Source: DASUAS01 sp036502765 (GTDB taxonomy: Bacteria > Actinomycetota > Acidimicrobiia > IMCC26256 > DASPTH01). From it: a stretch of DNA of 28,590 nucleotides. The translations under genes were made by a program, and so were the position numbers. Where the stretch lies: positions 1 through 28,590 of the forward strand of contig DASXXX010000299.1 of assembly GCA_036502765.1 (NCBI GenBank), read 5' to 3'. The notes under the pieces are model-generated. The model made no database searches and was not told the DNA's origin. It worked only from the letters and a program-made list of their open reading frames with translations. Below are positions 27,807 through 28,590 of the stretch, piece by piece. Position 1 is the first letter of the stretch, and each line of letters starts with the position of its first letter.

Positions 27807-28590
27807 TCAGGGGTGCTTGAGCGGGACGGTGAGGTGGACGCGCGTCCCGGCGTCGCTGCGCAGCTCGATGGTGCCACCCAGTTCGCTGGTGACCAGCGTG
27901 TGCACGATCGACAGGCCGAGCCCACTCGACTGCTCGACGGTGAACCCGGGTGGGAGGCCCACGCCGTCGTCGACCACGTCGACGAGCAGCTGACCGTCGG
28001 AGCGCGCCAGCTGCACGGTGATCTTGCCGGCGGTGCGGCCGGCGTCTTCGGGGAAGGCGTGGTCGACCGCGTTCTGCATGAGCTCGTTGAGCACCACCGC
28101 GAGCGGGGTGGCGAGGTCGCCCGGCAGCATGCCGGCGTCGCCCTCGACCGCGAGGCGCAGGTCACGGTCGGGGCCGGTGACGGTCTCGGCCACCACCCGC
28201 ACGAGCGGCTGCACGATGTCGTCGAAGCGCACTTCGTCGCCCGGTTCACGCGAGAGCGTCTCGTGCACGATGGCGATCGACCGGATCCGCCGCTCCGATT
28301 CCTCGATCGCCTCCTGCGCCTCCGGTGACTGCAACCGCCGCCCCTGCAAGCGCAGCAACGCGGCGATGGTCTGCAGGTTGTTCTTCACCCGGTGGTGGAT
28401 CTCGCGGATGGTCGCGTCCTTGGAGAGCAGCAGACGGTCACGCCGACGCAGGTCGGAGACGTCGCGCAGGAGCACGCACACGCCGACGACCTTGTCGTCG
28501 GAGAGTTGCGGGATGGCCTGCAGCAGCAGCGACGTCTCGCCCCGCTCGATCTCCTCGGTGACCGGCAGCCGCGCCCGGATGGCGACGTCG
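27807..28590 (-). CDS. pdtaS: PdtaS-type sensor histidine kinase (HisKA_2), N-terminus beyond right edge
   Basis: The window holds the C-terminal 260 residues. They start within the end of a PAS domain (SLLLQAIPQLSDDKVVGV, LRDVSDLRRRD). The HisKA_2 dimerisation helix follows, with the phospho-acceptor in IREIHHRVKNNLQTIAALL. The HATPase domain has the N-box LNELMQNAVDHAF, G1 DDGVGLPPG and G2 SGLGLSIVHTLV. This is the PdtaS architecture (GAF-PAS-HisKA_2-HATPase); the partner regulator PdtaR, an ANTAR RNA-binding protein, is usually encoded elsewhere. In mycobacteria PdtaS is a cytosolic kinase that responds to metals and NO. The frame is open to 28590, so the start is not in the window. It faces whiB1 across the palindrome at 27748. 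Confidence 0.93.
   Translation of the reverse strand, partial: DVAIRARLPVTEEIERGETSLLLQAIPQLSDDKVVGVCVLLRDVSDLRRRDRLLLSKDATIREIHHRVKNNLQTIAALLRLQGRRLQSPEAQEAIEESERRIRSIAIVHETLSREPGDEVRFDDIVQPLVRVVAETVTGPDRDLRLAVEGDAGMLPGDLATPLAVVLNELMQNAVDHAFPEDAGRTAGKITVQLARSDGQLLVDVVDDGVGLPPGFTVEQSSGLGLSIVHTLVTSELGGTIELRSDAGTRVHLTVPLKHP

Overview
The window is high-GC DNA coding on both strands, and it reads as a chromosomal segment of an actinobacterium. A WhiB-family regulator sits convergent to a PdtaS-type histidine kinase, as whiB1 and pdtaS do in mycobacteria. The rest is also typical: many crotonase, acyl-CoA dehydrogenase, SDR and amidohydrolase genes, GTG starts, 4-bp ATGA/GTGA overlaps and TANNNT -10 boxes that suggest leaderless transcripts. 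The mix of catabolic genes fits Acidimicrobiia or a related deep actinobacterial lineage, but that placement is inference. No rRNA, tRNA, insertion sequence, prophage or CRISPR array was seen.

Left part (1-9060). A crotonase gene cut by the left edge is coupled to a small alpha/beta-barrel gene on the minus strand, and a secreted or lipid-anchored beta-propeller-like protein follows. Next comes a plus-strand trio: an APH-fold kinase-like protein, a sulfotransferase and a DUF1214-type protein. After it lies a minus-strand operon (amidohydrolase, SDR, four-helix membrane protein), divergent from a TetR regulator.

Middle (9061-16592). A MarR regulator is co-transcribed with a nitronate monooxygenase and divergent from an enoyl-CoA hydratase; a 16-bp palindrome lies in the shared promoter region. 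A complete CUT1-type carbohydrate ABC importer follows (ATPase, binding protein, two permeases). Its first permease carries an unusual extracytoplasmic domain of about 170 residues between membrane helices 3 and 4, with an SdrB/Cna-B-like portion.

Right part (16593-28590). A minus-strand set (very short VOC protein, acyl-CoA dehydrogenase, beta-lactamase-fold hydrolase) is divergent from a duplicated alpha/beta-barrel protein, with a perfect palindrome over the promoter. Then come a YfcE-like phosphoesterase, a small Cys/His protein, a secreted PepSY-like protein, a DHA2 exporter with its TetR regulator, a DapA-like aldolase coupled to a family 5 uracil-DNA glycosylase, a lipid kinase divergent from that pair, a glycerophosphodiester phosphodiesterase, WhiB1 and PdtaS (cut by the right edge).

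The best non-gene signal is a set of three two-tier palindromes with ends TTTGGCGT...ACGCCAAA. Each sits in a gap between convergent genes; two are nearly identical and the third keeps only the ends and the architecture.
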